Source: a virus. From it: a stretch of 62,228 bases of DNA. This document shows, one piece after another, positions 52,434 through 60,766 of this stretch. The stretch is taken from IMG/VR virus record IMGVR_UViG_3300040806_003816, positions 1 through 62,228 of that record. One strand, given 5' to 3'. A model generated the notes under the pieces. The model searched no databases. It saw nothing but the letters and a program-made list of their open reading frames with translations, and was not told where the DNA came from. Position numbers and translations under genes: made by a program. Positions within the stretch are counted from its first letter, which is position 1. Each line of letters opens with the position of its first letter.

Positions 52434-53060
52434 TTATGATATGATACCATCTCTGATATCGCTCAGTTTCAATTCCATTTTGGAATTTATATCACCCATG
52501 ATTGGACGAAGTTGATCTACAATTTTATCTTCGAGTTCCGATTGCCCACTTGAAATCTGACTAGATACTGTCGGCCCTGAAAGACTAGAAAGATCAAGTG
52601 ACATTTCGTTATATTTTGTAGAGTAGATTTCTGCTAATTTTTTGGCTAGGAATCTGGTATCGGTAAATAACTTGGATATATCATCCAATTCAGTATCACC
52701 TATTGCCATTTCGATAGCTTCCCGATCAAAATCGGTCCCTTGTAATTTCGAGACTAAAAAGTCGGTAAGTTTATCTTTTATTGTATCCAAAAATTTATCA
52801 CTATCCTCATTGAACATTTGTCCTAAAACATCAACTAAATTTTCATTTAAAAATGGAATTCCTATATCATTTGAATTGTAGAATTTTATTTCTTCAAATA
52901 ATTTATTGAATGCATCTGTCACTTGAATTTTTGAATTCTTGTTGACATTTTTAGGTAAAAGGTTTAATCGTGATTTTACAATTTTTTCTTCTATAAGGAA
53001 CCTCTCTTTTCCTTCCTTCAGAAGATATAGATTTTTCTTTAATTTCTTTTTTAAATCCAT
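52434..53060 (-). CDS. Helical protein with capsid-targeting-type leader
   Basis: ATG 53060 is preferred: the longer frame starts at TTG and reads through the late motif. The 208 residues begin MDLKKKLKKNLYLLKE-G with a putative cut after L-K-E at residue 16. The rest is helical with an acidic middle and a C-terminal repeat-like LDLSSLSGPT and LKLSDIRDG. No enzyme motif was seen. It directly follows the 924-residue gene and is probably packaged or part of the same complex. Confidence 0.55.
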   Translation of the reverse strand: MDLKKKLKKNLYLLKEGKERFLIEEKIVKSRLNLLPKNVNKNSKIQVTDAFNKLFEEIKFYNSNDIGIPFLNENLVDVLGQMFNEDSDKFLDTIKDKLTDFLVSKLQGTDFDREAIEMAIGDTELDDISKLFTDTRFLAKKLAEIYSTKYNEMSLDLSSLSGPTVSSQISSGQSELEDKIVDQLRPIMGDINSKMELKLSDIRDGIIS

Positions 53061-53085
53061 AACTATAACTTGATTGTTACTATTG

Positions 53086-53093
53086 ATAAATAT
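53086..53093 (-). promoter_or_regulatory. Putative late promoter element ATATTTAT
   Basis: Exact motif, 25 bases before the ATG at 53060 and just inside the intergenic gap after the 924-residue gene. Confidence 0.45.
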
Positions 53094-53096
53094 CAA

Positions 53097-55871
53097 TTAG
53101 TTTATGTTTTTCCTGTAAATTTCTAAAATATTTTCTAATCCTGAAAAAGTTTTGTTTACAGTATCGGTAGACTCAGAAACATTACCATGGTACTTGTTGA
53201 AGAAATCTAACCACTGTCCATTTTCCATAAAAACCCAATCTCTATTTCCACCATTTACTACTTTTTTAAGTTGTAAATCATCCTTTGTTTCTTGGTCTTT
53301 TTTCTCACCTAAAACGTATAATAAATTATTTTCTTCTTGTAGTTGTGATTTTCCTACCGAGAATTTTGGGTCATCACCAAACCTACATGCCATTTTGTTC
53401 GATAATTCATTTGAGATTTTCTTTTTATCAAAGTCGAAACATTTTCCAGTATATAAATCATTACCCCATAGTTGATCACATTCACTTATCGAGTTTCCAT
53501 TTTCACATCTTTTACAGAAAAAACTTTCTGATAACGTTTCAACACAACGACTGCTTTCAGTATCTGGAGTATCTGGGTTACTTGGTGTTGGTGGAGTTGG
53601 ATCATCAGGTTGAGTTGGTTCTGCAGATGATCCATCTCCAGTTGCACTTTCAGAATCATCTGTACCTGGTACTGGTGCGGTTCTTTGTTCTAATAATACA
53701 TTAATTAAACCTTCATTTGATTCATTTACTGACCAACTACTTACAGGACTACAATAATCCGTTGCTAAATTATTTTCTCCTCCTTCTCCAAATTTATAAT
53801 TACCTCCACTTCCAAAGTCCATATACCATCTTCCACCACTAGGCCTCAATACACCTTTATAGTCACCACATTTGAAGTATACTTTCCCGTTTTCAACTTT
53901 TAGATATTGATTCACTAGATTTTTTAATTCACTACTAGTTTCAGATATTCTTAGATCAGACGCGATATCGCCAATTATTCCACGTAGTTCAGGGCTTGTT
54001 CTGATTGTATTAAATGATCCTGAAGAAGATCTAGGAGTGTCATTATCTATCTCTTGATCTATTTCTCTTTCAGCCTGTCTTAAATCGTCTTCTAATTCTT
54101 CTTCCGTTTGATTCCAACGGTCTTCCATATTGTCCGCAGTTTCTTGATTTAGAAACCCTTTCCTAACTTCATTTAGATAATAAATCAAATCGTCAATTAA
54201 TGTCGGTGATCCTTTCATAACTTCTCTCGTTAAATCACCACTAAAATCATCAGTACTTTGCCCTAAAAAATCTTCTAACATTTCTTTTAAAAAAGGTGAA
54301 GACTCACCTTCTTCCATGATGTCCATAGCCCAAGCTAACCAAGGTAAAAATGATTTATCATTTGCTATTTTTTTACAAGCTTCATTTTCCGGATTTCTAC
54401 CGGAAGATAAACAAGAATTTATAATGTCCCTACCTTCTTTACCTGAAACATAAAAAGCAAATGAATTTCTCATTGTCTCAGCAAAGGCATATAAAATTCT
54501 AATTTTGATTAGTCTACCTAAAAGTGCAATCAAAAATGATGCTCTCGCAGCTTTTTTACCACCAGCCCTTACAAGTTCAGCATATGCGGGATTATCTTGT
54601 GTTGGTACACCTCTATAATCTCCATACACCGCTCTTTTCCACCATGCTTCACTAGGGAAAGATTCTTTAAAACCTGTTATGGTAGTATCTAGAATTTTAG
54701 ATCTACCTAAACTTACGCCTTTTAAACTAGATCTTAATTGTTTGAGAAATGGTCTAAAGGTATTCGACATGAAAGCTTCTTTCAAAACTAAAGTTGTAGG
54801 AAATCTATCACCATAAAGTAATTTTGATATTCCTAAAAAATCTCTGAAATTGTTTGTACCCCCTTTCAGGTCGTTATATAACTTTTCCAAAGACCTAATT
54901 CCCGGATCTTCTATAGTTCCTCCTCTTCCTCTTGGAGCTTGATCAATAACAAGTTCTAGTTGTTCTCTAACACCATCCAAAGCAGACGACTGGTCGTCTG
55001 CTAATTTTAGAATATCCTCGTTAATTTTTTTTCTGAGTCTAGCTTTAATTGTTGGATCTTTTGTCTCAGCGAATTTTCTTGAATTACGTAATAATCTTTC
55101 CGCCCTTTCTTTAACTTTAGTTGATGGTACCTTAAAAACGTTCCTTAGTCTTGCTCCGATACCTCCCTCTTGTTTTAATAATTGGTCAATCTCTTCATCC
55201 GAATAAGATGGAACATTAACCCACGAAGATTCTTCAGTAAAATCCTCCATATCTGCGATATCTTTTTCAGACACATTTGGTTCAGGTGAAGGAGTTTCAG
55301 GTTCGTCAGCTTTTGGAGTTGTTGTATCGTCAGTTGCTTTAGCTAGTTCGGAGGTTCTTTTTTCAAATCTTTCTCTAGTTTGTTTATTGACTTCCCTTAA
55401 GATCTGATTGTCAAGTACCTCACCTTTAGATTGGGTTCTTAATACTTTATTTCCAAATTCATTTACCATTCTAGCGGCAGCACTTTCGGGAGTAAATCCA
55501 GATTCTATCATTTCATCTAAGAATTTTTTCACTTCTGCATTTCTGAAAAAATCGTTGACTAGTTTCGAAACAAATCCAGGATCTTTCAATATTTGCGCTG
55601 TTATCACATCAACCAGTTCTGTATTATTTAACTTTTTAGCTGTTGTGACAATATCATTTAAAGTTTTTCTTTTTGCTGCGGTTGAAGTTGACGCATCGGC
55701 AACTTGATTTTCTAACTTTGTAATTAAAGGTGCAAGTTCATCAATACTTCTAGCACCTCTGGAAATAAGAAATTGTAATAAGTCATCAATATATGCTTGT
55801 TCAACGATGACTTTTTTATTAACACCCATTATTTCATGTATTCTTTTTATATTATCCTTTTCTTTCATCAT
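53097..55871 (-). CDS. Large internal/ejection protein candidate with capsid-targeting-type leader
   Basis: The 924 residues start MMKEKDNIKRIHEIMGVNKK, then VIVE-Q, giving a putative cut at residue 24. The protein is helical and charged, with a Pro/Thr-rich acidic linker near 190-215 and a basic helical region. A hydrophobic segment near 445-475 (ASFLIALLGRLIKIRILYAF) could be a membrane helix. There is a second linker rich in Pro/Asp near 725-765 and a Cys-containing C-terminal domain. No enzyme motif was recognised. The size and membrane-like helix suggest an ejected protein. It overlaps the next gene upstream by 20 bases. Confidence 0.6.
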   Translation of the reverse strand: MMKEKDNIKRIHEIMGVNKKVIVEQAYIDDLLQFLISRGARSIDELAPLITKLENQVADASTSTAAKRKTLNDIVTTAKKLNNTELVDVITAQILKDPGFVSKLVNDFFRNAEVKKFLDEMIESGFTPESAAARMVNEFGNKVLRTQSKGEVLDNQILREVNKQTRERFEKRTSELAKATDDTTTPKADEPETPSPEPNVSEKDIADMEDFTEESSWVNVPSYSDEEIDQLLKQEGGIGARLRNVFKVPSTKVKERAERLLRNSRKFAETKDPTIKARLRKKINEDILKLADDQSSALDGVREQLELVIDQAPRGRGGTIEDPGIRSLEKLYNDLKGGTNNFRDFLGISKLLYGDRFPTTLVLKEAFMSNTFRPFLKQLRSSLKGVSLGRSKILDTTITGFKESFPSEAWWKRAVYGDYRGVPTQDNPAYAELVRAGGKKAARASFLIALLGRLIKIRILYAFAETMRNSFAFYVSGKEGRDIINSCLSSGRNPENEACKKIANDKSFLPWLAWAMDIMEEGESSPFLKEMLEDFLGQSTDDFSGDLTREVMKGSPTLIDDLIYYLNEVRKGFLNQETADNMEDRWNQTEEELEDDLRQAEREIDQEIDNDTPRSSSGSFNTIRTSPELRGIIGDIASDLRISETSSELKNLVNQYLKVENGKVYFKCGDYKGVLRPSGGRWYMDFGSGGNYKFGEGGENNLATDYCSPVSSWSVNESNEGLINVLLEQRTAPVPGTDDSESATGDGSSAEPTQPDDPTPPTPSNPDTPDTESSRCVETLSESFFCKRCENGNSISECDQLWGNDLYTGKCFDFDKKKISNELSNKMACRFGDDPKFSVGKSQLQEENNLLYVLGEKKDQETKDDLQLKKVVNGGNRDWVFMENGQWLDFFNKYHGNVSESTDTVNKTFSGLENILEIYRKNIN

Positions 55872-57198
55872 ATAAACTTTTTAATTTAGTTGATGTCTCT
55901 TTTCCAACAATACCATCTAACCCATCTAAATCATAATCAATTTGAAAATCAATTACAGCGTCTTGTGTAACTTTTCCAAAATCACTATCTATGCCTGATT
56001 CACCTAGATCATAACCTAGTGTATTTAACATTATTTGAATGTCTCTAACAAATTTACCCTTTGATCCTAATTTGGCTATTTTATCTCCCGATAATAAATC
56101 ATTAAAGGTTGTCTGTTGTTTTGTACCTTGTTCTAAGTTAGACCATCTATTGTCAATCAAATCGAACGTAATGTTATCGTATGTATCATTGAAACTATCT
56201 TGAATTTGATCTGCGATATCACTATCTGTAAAATCTATGTCACTATTTTCGATAATTTCTATGATCAATTCTTGTTCCTTACTTTTATCTATATTACCAT
56301 CAGAATCAGTCAAACTTAACCATAGATCATAAAGTCCATCGATTATAGTTGGTCCTAAAGTACCATCATATAACATGTCCATAATCTTCGAGAATTCTGA
56401 CTTATCTCTCATTCTTTTTCGGTATCCTTCTGGAGCTGCTAAAAGTGTCCATAATAAATCTACACTGACGGCTATACGACCTATTTTAACAACTAATTGA
56501 AGACCCTTACCACTAACTTTTGCTAAAGTTCCTAGAGTCCACAATAATCCTTTACTGACCATATGTTTATTTAGAAATTTCAATGAGTTTCTAGCACTAG
56601 TCTTTAATATTTCAGGTGCATTTTCTACGAATGATTTTGAAAATCTTTGCCATAATTCACCTTCTAAATCAGTTAAGACTTTATTATTGGAAATTTTTTG
56701 TAATAACGCTGGTAACTTTTTTAATTCCTGTTCAGTAATTTCTTTACCGGCTTTCTTACCAAGTGCACTCACTAACTCACCACCTGGTATCAATGAGAGT
56801 GCTAACATCATACTACCCATATAAGGATCTTTTTCCTGAACGAAATACGCAGCGGCATCAGCAACACCAATAGTAGTACCTGCAGCTAACATAGCAGCCC
56901 CTATTGGTGCTCCAACACCTGTAGCAACAGCTAATATACCACCAATTGTAAGTCCTATTTCTAAGTAACCTGCCAAATCATGATTCCATTTAATATTATC
57001 TAAGGAATCCTTACCGTACATTTTATCTTCATATTCCTTATCAGTCATATTAAGTGCACGTGCATTTCTCCTTGATATCCCTAGGTTTCTGTCCGAAACA
57101 GAGTCAGGTTTTTGTTCTAATAGAGTTTTAGACCTATCATAATTGATAAGTCTATTCATCTCACTGACTTGTGTTGATATTTTTTGGTCGTAGGTCAT
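55852..57198 (-). CDS. Membrane-active peptidoglycan-binding virion protein candidate
   Basis: The 448 residues start with a leader ending T-L-L-E-Q (putative cut after residue 28). A Gly/Ala-rich hydrophobic region, about 75-145 (LEIGLTIGGILAVATGVGAP, then IGAAMLAAGTTIGVADAAAY), resembles membrane-inserting hairpins. The C-terminus (about 378-445) matches the PG_binding_1 fold: LGSKGKFVRDIQIMLNTLGY, then DSDFGKVTQDAVIDFQ and GIVGKETSTKL. A protein that both inserts in membranes and binds cell wall fits a DNA-ejection role. Overlaps the 924-residue gene. Confidence 0.7.
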   Translation of the reverse strand: MTYDQKISTQVSEMNRLINYDRSKTLLEQKPDSVSDRNLGISRRNARALNMTDKEYEDKMYGKDSLDNIKWNHDLAGYLEIGLTIGGILAVATGVGAPIGAAMLAAGTTIGVADAAAYFVQEKDPYMGSMMLALSLIPGGELVSALGKKAGKEITEQELKKLPALLQKISNNKVLTDLEGELWQRFSKSFVENAPEILKTSARNSLKFLNKHMVSKGLLWTLGTLAKVSGKGLQLVVKIGRIAVSVDLLWTLLAAPEGYRKRMRDKSEFSKIMDMLYDGTLGPTIIDGLYDLWLSLTDSDGNIDKSKEQELIIEIIENSDIDFTDSDIADQIQDSFNDTYDNITFDLIDNRWSNLEQGTKQQTTFNDLLSGDKIAKLGSKGKFVRDIQIMLNTLGYDLGESGIDSDFGKVTQDAVIDFQIDYDLDGLDGIVGKETSTKLKSLYDERKG

Positions 57199-57207
57199 AT
57201 ATTTTAT

Positions 57208-57215
57208 ATAAATAT
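57208..57215 (-). promoter_or_regulatory. Putative late promoter element ATATTTAT
   Basis: Exact motif, 9 bases before the ATG at 57198. Confidence 0.5.
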
Positions 57216-57216
57216 C

Positions 57217-57672
57217 TTACCAAAGAGGATTTCCTTTACCCCTGGTGATACCATAAGAATCTTGCCATTTAGAATTTTGATCAATAGGATTTGCGGGTCC
57301 TCTAGAAACTCCACTGTCCCAAGTTGAAATCCCAGCATTAGTTGCATCTGAATCACCTGTTGTATCTCCTCCACCATCTTCTTGTTCTGCCATTTCTTCA
57401 CCATACACATCAACGTCACCACCATCCGAATCGAAATTATATGCTGGTTTTATTCCCAATAGTGAATCTAAACTAAAATCTACTGGTTCTTCGAATTGTT
57501 CTGGACCACCAGAATCGAAGTTATAACCAGATTCCACATCTGATACATCCATATCATCAGTTTCTTCTTCTTTTATTTTGTTTTTAGACTTTGATTCCTT
57601 ATCTTTATAAAGTTGATTTTCACCCTCAGTCATTAATCCCTTAATACGGGAAATTTCGGTTTTTAAATTCAT
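57217..57672 (-). CDS. Acidic Gly/Asp-rich protein with capsid-targeting-type leader
   Basis: ATG 57672 is preferred to the longer frame because ATATTTAT ends four bases upstream and the leader MNLKTEISRIKGLMTE-G starts there. The 151 residues continue with a Lys/Glu-rich part and two copies of a YNFDSGG/YNFDSDGG motif in an acidic Gly/Asp-rich region. The end is Trp-containing (SKWQDSYGITRGKGNPLW). No domain was recognised. It starts the minus-strand run of leader-bearing genes and lies 15 bases from the divergent lipoprotein gene. Confidence 0.6.
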   Translation of the reverse strand: MNLKTEISRIKGLMTEGENQLYKDKESKSKNKIKEEETDDMDVSDVESGYNFDSGGPEQFEEPVDFSLDSLLGIKPAYNFDSDGGDVDVYGEEMAEQEDGGGDTTGDSDATNAGISTWDSGVSRGPANPIDQNSKWQDSYGITRGKGNPLW

Positions 57673-57676
57673 ATCT

Positions 57677-57684
57677 ATAAATAT
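57677..57684 (-). promoter_or_regulatory. Putative late promoter element ATATTTAT
   Basis: Exact motif, four bases (AGAT) before the ATG at 57672. On the plus strand the same bases read ATAAATAT, four bases (less one) before the divergent lipoprotein gene. Confidence 0.5.
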
Positions 57685-57687
57685 ATC

Positions 57688-58212
57688 ATGTTTAACAAAG
57701 TAATTGTACCTCTTTTTTTCATTGTCGCAACAATTTGTACTGGTTGTTACCAATATTCAGAACCTACCTTTCCTACCTTGGATGGTACGTATATTCTTCG
57801 GTCTGTCACCATCAATCGTAGTAACGTATATACTAGTGAGATTGGTGATACGACAATCTACCACGGTGACTTCTCATATCTCAACCCAGCAGGTCCACTA
57901 GATTCAATGAAAGTAGGTAAAACACGTATTCACTTTAGTGGGAATAAATTGTACACAGGTTATTATCTTCAGAATGGAGGTGATCATTGGCACTATGATT
58001 ATGATTTCACTCTTCAACAAGATTTTATCACTAATCGTTGGGTTGCAATCAATGTCGAATACGTAACACCTATTCTTAACAGTCTCCGTCGTTATATGAT
58101 CATTGAAGATGGTATGGAATATTTGATGCTGGAGGGTCCAACTGAATATGAAGATCCCATCACTGGTTTTAAGTGTAATTATCAACTAGAATTTATTAGA
58201 GTAGGTGCATAA
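57688..58212 (+). CDS. Phage-encoded lipoprotein
   Basis: The 174 residues begin with a signal peptide, FNKVIVPLFFIVATICTGC, in which C20 follows C-T-G and fits a lipobox. The mature part is beta-rich with Tyr and aromatic residues (DGTYILRSVTIN, GDHWHYDYDFTLQ, TGFKCNYQLEFI), like small outer-membrane or periplasmic lipocalin-type lipoproteins. Such phage lipoproteins often block superinfection, but no such evidence is visible here. The gene is less AT-rich than its neighbours and ends in a bidirectional terminator. Confidence 0.75.
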   Translation: MFNKVIVPLFFIVATICTGCYQYSEPTFPTLDGTYILRSVTINRSNVYTSEIGDTTIYHGDFSYLNPAGPLDSMKVGKTRIHFSGNKLYTGYYLQNGGDHWHYDYDFTLQQDFITNRWVAINVEYVTPILNSLRRYMIIEDGMEYLMLEGPTEYEDPITGFKCNYQLEFIRVGA

Positions 58213-58247
58213 TAAAATGAGGGGACTTCCCCTCATTTTATTTTTTT
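58213..58247. terminator. Bidirectional terminator after the lipoprotein gene
   Basis: TAAAATGAGGGG (58213-58224) pairs with CCCCTCATTTTA (58229-58240) around ACTT and is followed by TTTTTTT. It overlaps the end of the convergent gene at 58233. Confidence 0.85.
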
Positions 58248-58709
58248 AAATATTTCAATAATATTAGTTTTGAACCATTCCTGATTATCTAAGGCTTTGT
58301 TTTTTATGTTATCAGGTAATCTCGACTCTACAATATAATCATCAAAAGTCTTTTCATTCAAAGAATCGTTAAGGACCCTAGAAAATTTATAATATAATAT
58401 CCTATTAAGTTTTGGAGTCGGTGCCTCAAATGTGATTACAAAATCATTATCATTAGCCCAATCCATAATTGGTTCAGCATCCAATTTAGTGTCTACTTTT
58501 TGAGGAAAATTACTCAATAGTTTGTTTTGAGTTGCACCGACATGTAAGACTTTGAGTGTAGGACTCACGATAATTATTATTTGCTTACTATCTAAACCAA
58601 AAAAAGTAGGTTTTGTTAAATACACTTTTCCGAGCAGAGAGTACACCATCCCCTTTATATCTGAGATCCTCTTTTGATTACTATCTGGTATGTTTATTAC
58701 TCCACTCAT
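58233..58709 (-). CDS. Hypothetical phage protein
   Basis: The 158 residues have a beta-rich core (KQIIIIVSPTLKVLHVGATQ, VITFEAPTPKLNRILYYKF) and a helical C-terminus (WFKTNIIEIFKKIK). No known motif. It is followed by a terminator and preceded by an 11-base gap from the acidic gene, so the two are probably cotranscribed. Confidence 0.45.
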   Translation of the reverse strand: MSGVINIPDSNQKRISDIKGMVYSLLGKVYLTKPTFFGLDSKQIIIIVSPTLKVLHVGATQNKLLSNFPQKVDTKLDAEPIMDWANDNDFVITFEAPTPKLNRILYYKFSRVLNDSLNEKTFDDYIVESRLPDNIKNKALDNQEWFKTNIIEIFKKIK

Positions 58710-58720
58710 ATTTTTTATTT

Positions 58721-58999
58721 TTAATCGATAGGAATTCTATCGGGAAAAGTTGTATAATACTCATTTAAAAATGAAACGAGATTTTCAACATCAATTTCGT
58801 TTTGATCAATGAATTCTTCCCAATCGGTATCATCATTGAAATCAAAAACCTCTAATTCTTCTTCGACATAACCAAAATCAATCAAATGATTATATTCGAT
58901 TTTGTCTGAAAATACATTTTCATCCTCATCCAAAAATTCAACTTCGATAGAATTTTCAAATGAATCGAAATTCTGATATATTACTTCGAGAACTTTCAT
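58721..58999 (-). CDS. Small acidic protein
   Basis: The 92 residues are strongly acidic (about one third Asp/Glu) with repeated aromatic-acid pairs such as VFDFNDDTDWEEF and NEYYTTF. Small acidic phage proteins can mimic DNA and inhibit host DNA-binding enzymes, but nothing specific supports this here. The late motif upstream is degenerate (ATATTTGT). Confidence 0.45.
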   Translation of the reverse strand: MKVLEVIYQNFDSFENSIEVEFLDEDENVFSDKIEYNHLIDFGYVEEELEVFDFNDDTDWEEFIDQNEIDVENLVSFLNEYYTTFPDRIPID

Positions 59000-59059
59000 A
59001 ACATTTATTTTTTATACAAATATCTATAAAAGTTTCAAAAATCAAGTTTTCTTAAAAAA

Positions 59060-59410
59060 TTATTGATTCGAATGATAAGCGTCGAGAATTTCTTCACAGT
59101 GTTTCTTAGAATCACATTTTCTCCAAACACCTCCTTTCTTATTATTCATTACAACCCAACCACCATCTTTCTTTCTGATACATCCAGCTTCGGTGTCAGC
59201 ACAACCTTTACCGTCTTGTTCATTAACAATATTGGTGTACTCCTTTACATCACCTTTACCATCGACAGTAATTCCTTTTTTGTCTGTGGCTAAATCTTCT
59301 TCTTCTAAAGGAGTCAAGTTATCAGTTTTTTGTAACATTACTTGTTTTTCGAAAGCAACTCTGTGACTTTCCAAAATAATTTTTCTTTCTTCTTCAGTTA
59401 TTCTAATCAT
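59060..59410 (-). CDS. Small protein with capsid-targeting-type leader and Cys-rich end
   Basis: The 116 residues start MIRITEEERKIILE-S (cut after residue 14 expected). The middle is Asp/Lys-rich. The C-terminal half holds two Cys pairs in KGCADTEAGCIRKKDGGWVV and VWRKCDSKKHCEE, which may bind zinc or form a small fold. No family recognised. It belongs to the leader-bearing group on the minus strand. Confidence 0.55.
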   Translation of the reverse strand: MIRITEEERKIILESHRVAFEKQVMLQKTDNLTPLEEEDLATDKKGITVDGKGDVKEYTNIVNEQDGKGCADTEAGCIRKKDGGWVVMNNKKGGVWRKCDSKKHCEEILDAYHSNQ

Positions 59411-59429
59411 TGTAATAATTTTTTATTTT

Positions 59430-60077
59430 TTATAATAAAGTTCCAAATTCCATATAGAATGTATGAACTTCTTTGGCTAGTTTAAATAGTTCGTCATTTA
59501 TCTGATTCAAGTTCAAATCATCTTCACTGTTTCTTACTGCGTTCATTGCACCTCTTGCCATAATGTTTCTCATTTCATCGGCCTTATCTAAAACTTCGTC
59601 TAAATTTTCATTATCTTCAGGTAATTCTAGTCGATTTGTGTTCTTGAAGTTTTCAGCTTTGACCCAGTTTTCTATCCAATCTCTTCCAGAATAAATAAAA
59701 GGAGCTGCACCCCACATGTTAGTTATTCCGCTGTCTCTAAGATCTAATAAAAATTGATTTAATTTTCTTAAGTCTGATCCACTTAATTTCTTTAGGAGAT
59801 TTACAATATCTTTATATCTGTCAGGATTTCCTCCGACTTGTTCCAATAATTGGTCAACAATCATCCAACTATCCTCTGGCATAAGATTCAGACTTCTACC
59901 ATTTTCCCAATCAACCCCATACATAAATTCTCCTTCTTTAGAAAATGGATCTTTGTTTTTTCTCGTTACTTTTCCAGTCGTACCAACAGTGATAGGTGAG
60001 AATGGATCGTCCATATGGATCAATCTTATAGTGTCACCTACTTTTAATTCTGGATTTAATTTTGACTCTTGCTTCAT
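59430..60077 (-). CDS. DUF4314-like N-terminal domain protein
   Basis: The 215 residues begin with VGDTIRLIHMDDPFSPITVG, then TTGKVT, DPFSKEGEFMYGVDWENGRS and LNLMPEDSW. This is the small beta-barrel pattern of DUF4314 that binds or shapes nucleic-acid or protein partners in phages and bacteria. The remainder (about 80-215) is helical. Function unknown. The upstream region holds late motifs for this gene and the divergent 60113 gene. Confidence 0.6.
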   Translation of the reverse strand: MKQESKLNPELKVGDTIRLIHMDDPFSPITVGTTGKVTRKNKDPFSKEGEFMYGVDWENGRSLNLMPEDSWMIVDQLLEQVGGNPDRYKDIVNLLKKLSGSDLRKLNQFLLDLRDSGITNMWGAAPFIYSGRDWIENWVKAENFKNTNRLELPEDNENLDEVLDKADEMRNIMARGAMNAVRNSEDDLNLNQINDELFKLAKEVHTFYMEFGTLL

Positions 60078-60083
60078 ATGTTT

Positions 60084-60091
60084 ATAAATAT
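60084..60091 (-). promoter_or_regulatory. Putative late promoter element ATATTTAT (minus direction)
   Basis: Exact motif, 6 bases before the ATG at 60077. It pairs with the divergent motif at 60094. Confidence 0.55.
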
Positions 60092-60093
60092 GT

Positions 60094-60101
60094 ATATTTA
60101 T
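60094..60101 (+). promoter_or_regulatory. Putative late promoter element ATATTTAT (plus direction)
   Basis: Exact motif, 11 bases before the ATG at 60113. Two motifs, each oriented to its own gene, fill this divergent gap. Confidence 0.55.
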
Positions 60102-60112
60102 ATTAATAGATC

Positions 60113-60730
60113 ATGAAAATATTAATATCAGAAACTCAGTACAGAACTTTAATTGTTGAATCATCAAAAGAAAAGATTATATCAACAACTCAAGAAAACT
60201 TTCAGTCTTTTTTATCTATACTAAAGACAGCACAAGAACAATTGAAAGATTCGTTTAGATTCCTAATAACTTACGGAGCAGGTATTGGTGCATTAGTAGG
60301 TCCTGTAACGCAATATTTACAAGGTGAATTTCCTACTTTAAATAGAGAACAAATAGCATCTTTATTTATCATGGCAGTTTCTATAGTATTTTTTGAAAAA
60401 CAGAATCTAAAGGTTAATAAAGAATGGTTTGAAACAAGAACTTTGGGGGATGAATTAGAAACCGCAATTGAATATCTAGAAAGAATGAAAGCTAAAGTGA
60501 GTAATATTCTTAAAATTACTGGGTCCTCGATTTATAGAAGTATGGATATATTATCTTACACATTTCTCTTACCAATATTTTCAGTTTTGTTGAATTTAAT
60601 AACAGACCAAAATGTAAACAGTGATACTTTAAATGATATTATAGAACCATTAGTCTCTTCTGGACTAATTACATTGAGTGGTGCCGCAATCAAAGAATTT
60701 ATTGATAGACTTGTAAATAAGTTACAATAA
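60113..60730 (+). CDS. Membrane protein with capsid-targeting-type leader
   Basis: The 205 residues begin MKILISETQYRTLIVE-S (cut expected after residue 16). Hydrophobic stretches lie at about 48-70 (FLITYGAGIGALVGPVTQYL), 83-98 (ASLFIMAVSIVFFE), 147-166 (SYTFLLPIFSVLLNLI) and near 185. A cleaved, packaged membrane protein could help the genome cross the inner membrane, as proposed for other ejection proteins. No catalytic motif. Confidence 0.6.
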   Translation: MKILISETQYRTLIVESSKEKIISTTQENFQSFLSILKTAQEQLKDSFRFLITYGAGIGALVGPVTQYLQGEFPTLNREQIASLFIMAVSIVFFEKQNLKVNKEWFETRTLGDELETAIEYLERMKAKVSNILKITGSSIYRSMDILSYTFLLPIFSVLLNLITDQNVNSDTLNDIIEPLVSSGLITLSGAAIKEFIDRLVNKLQ

Positions 60731-60766
60731 TTTTTTTTTCTGAACAGTTTTTTGTATATTAGTAAT

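Noticed and set aside
57673-57753. Longer start for the gene ending at 57217
   Set aside because: The extension crosses the late motif and the divergent lipoprotein start, and lacks the leader form seen at ATG 57672.
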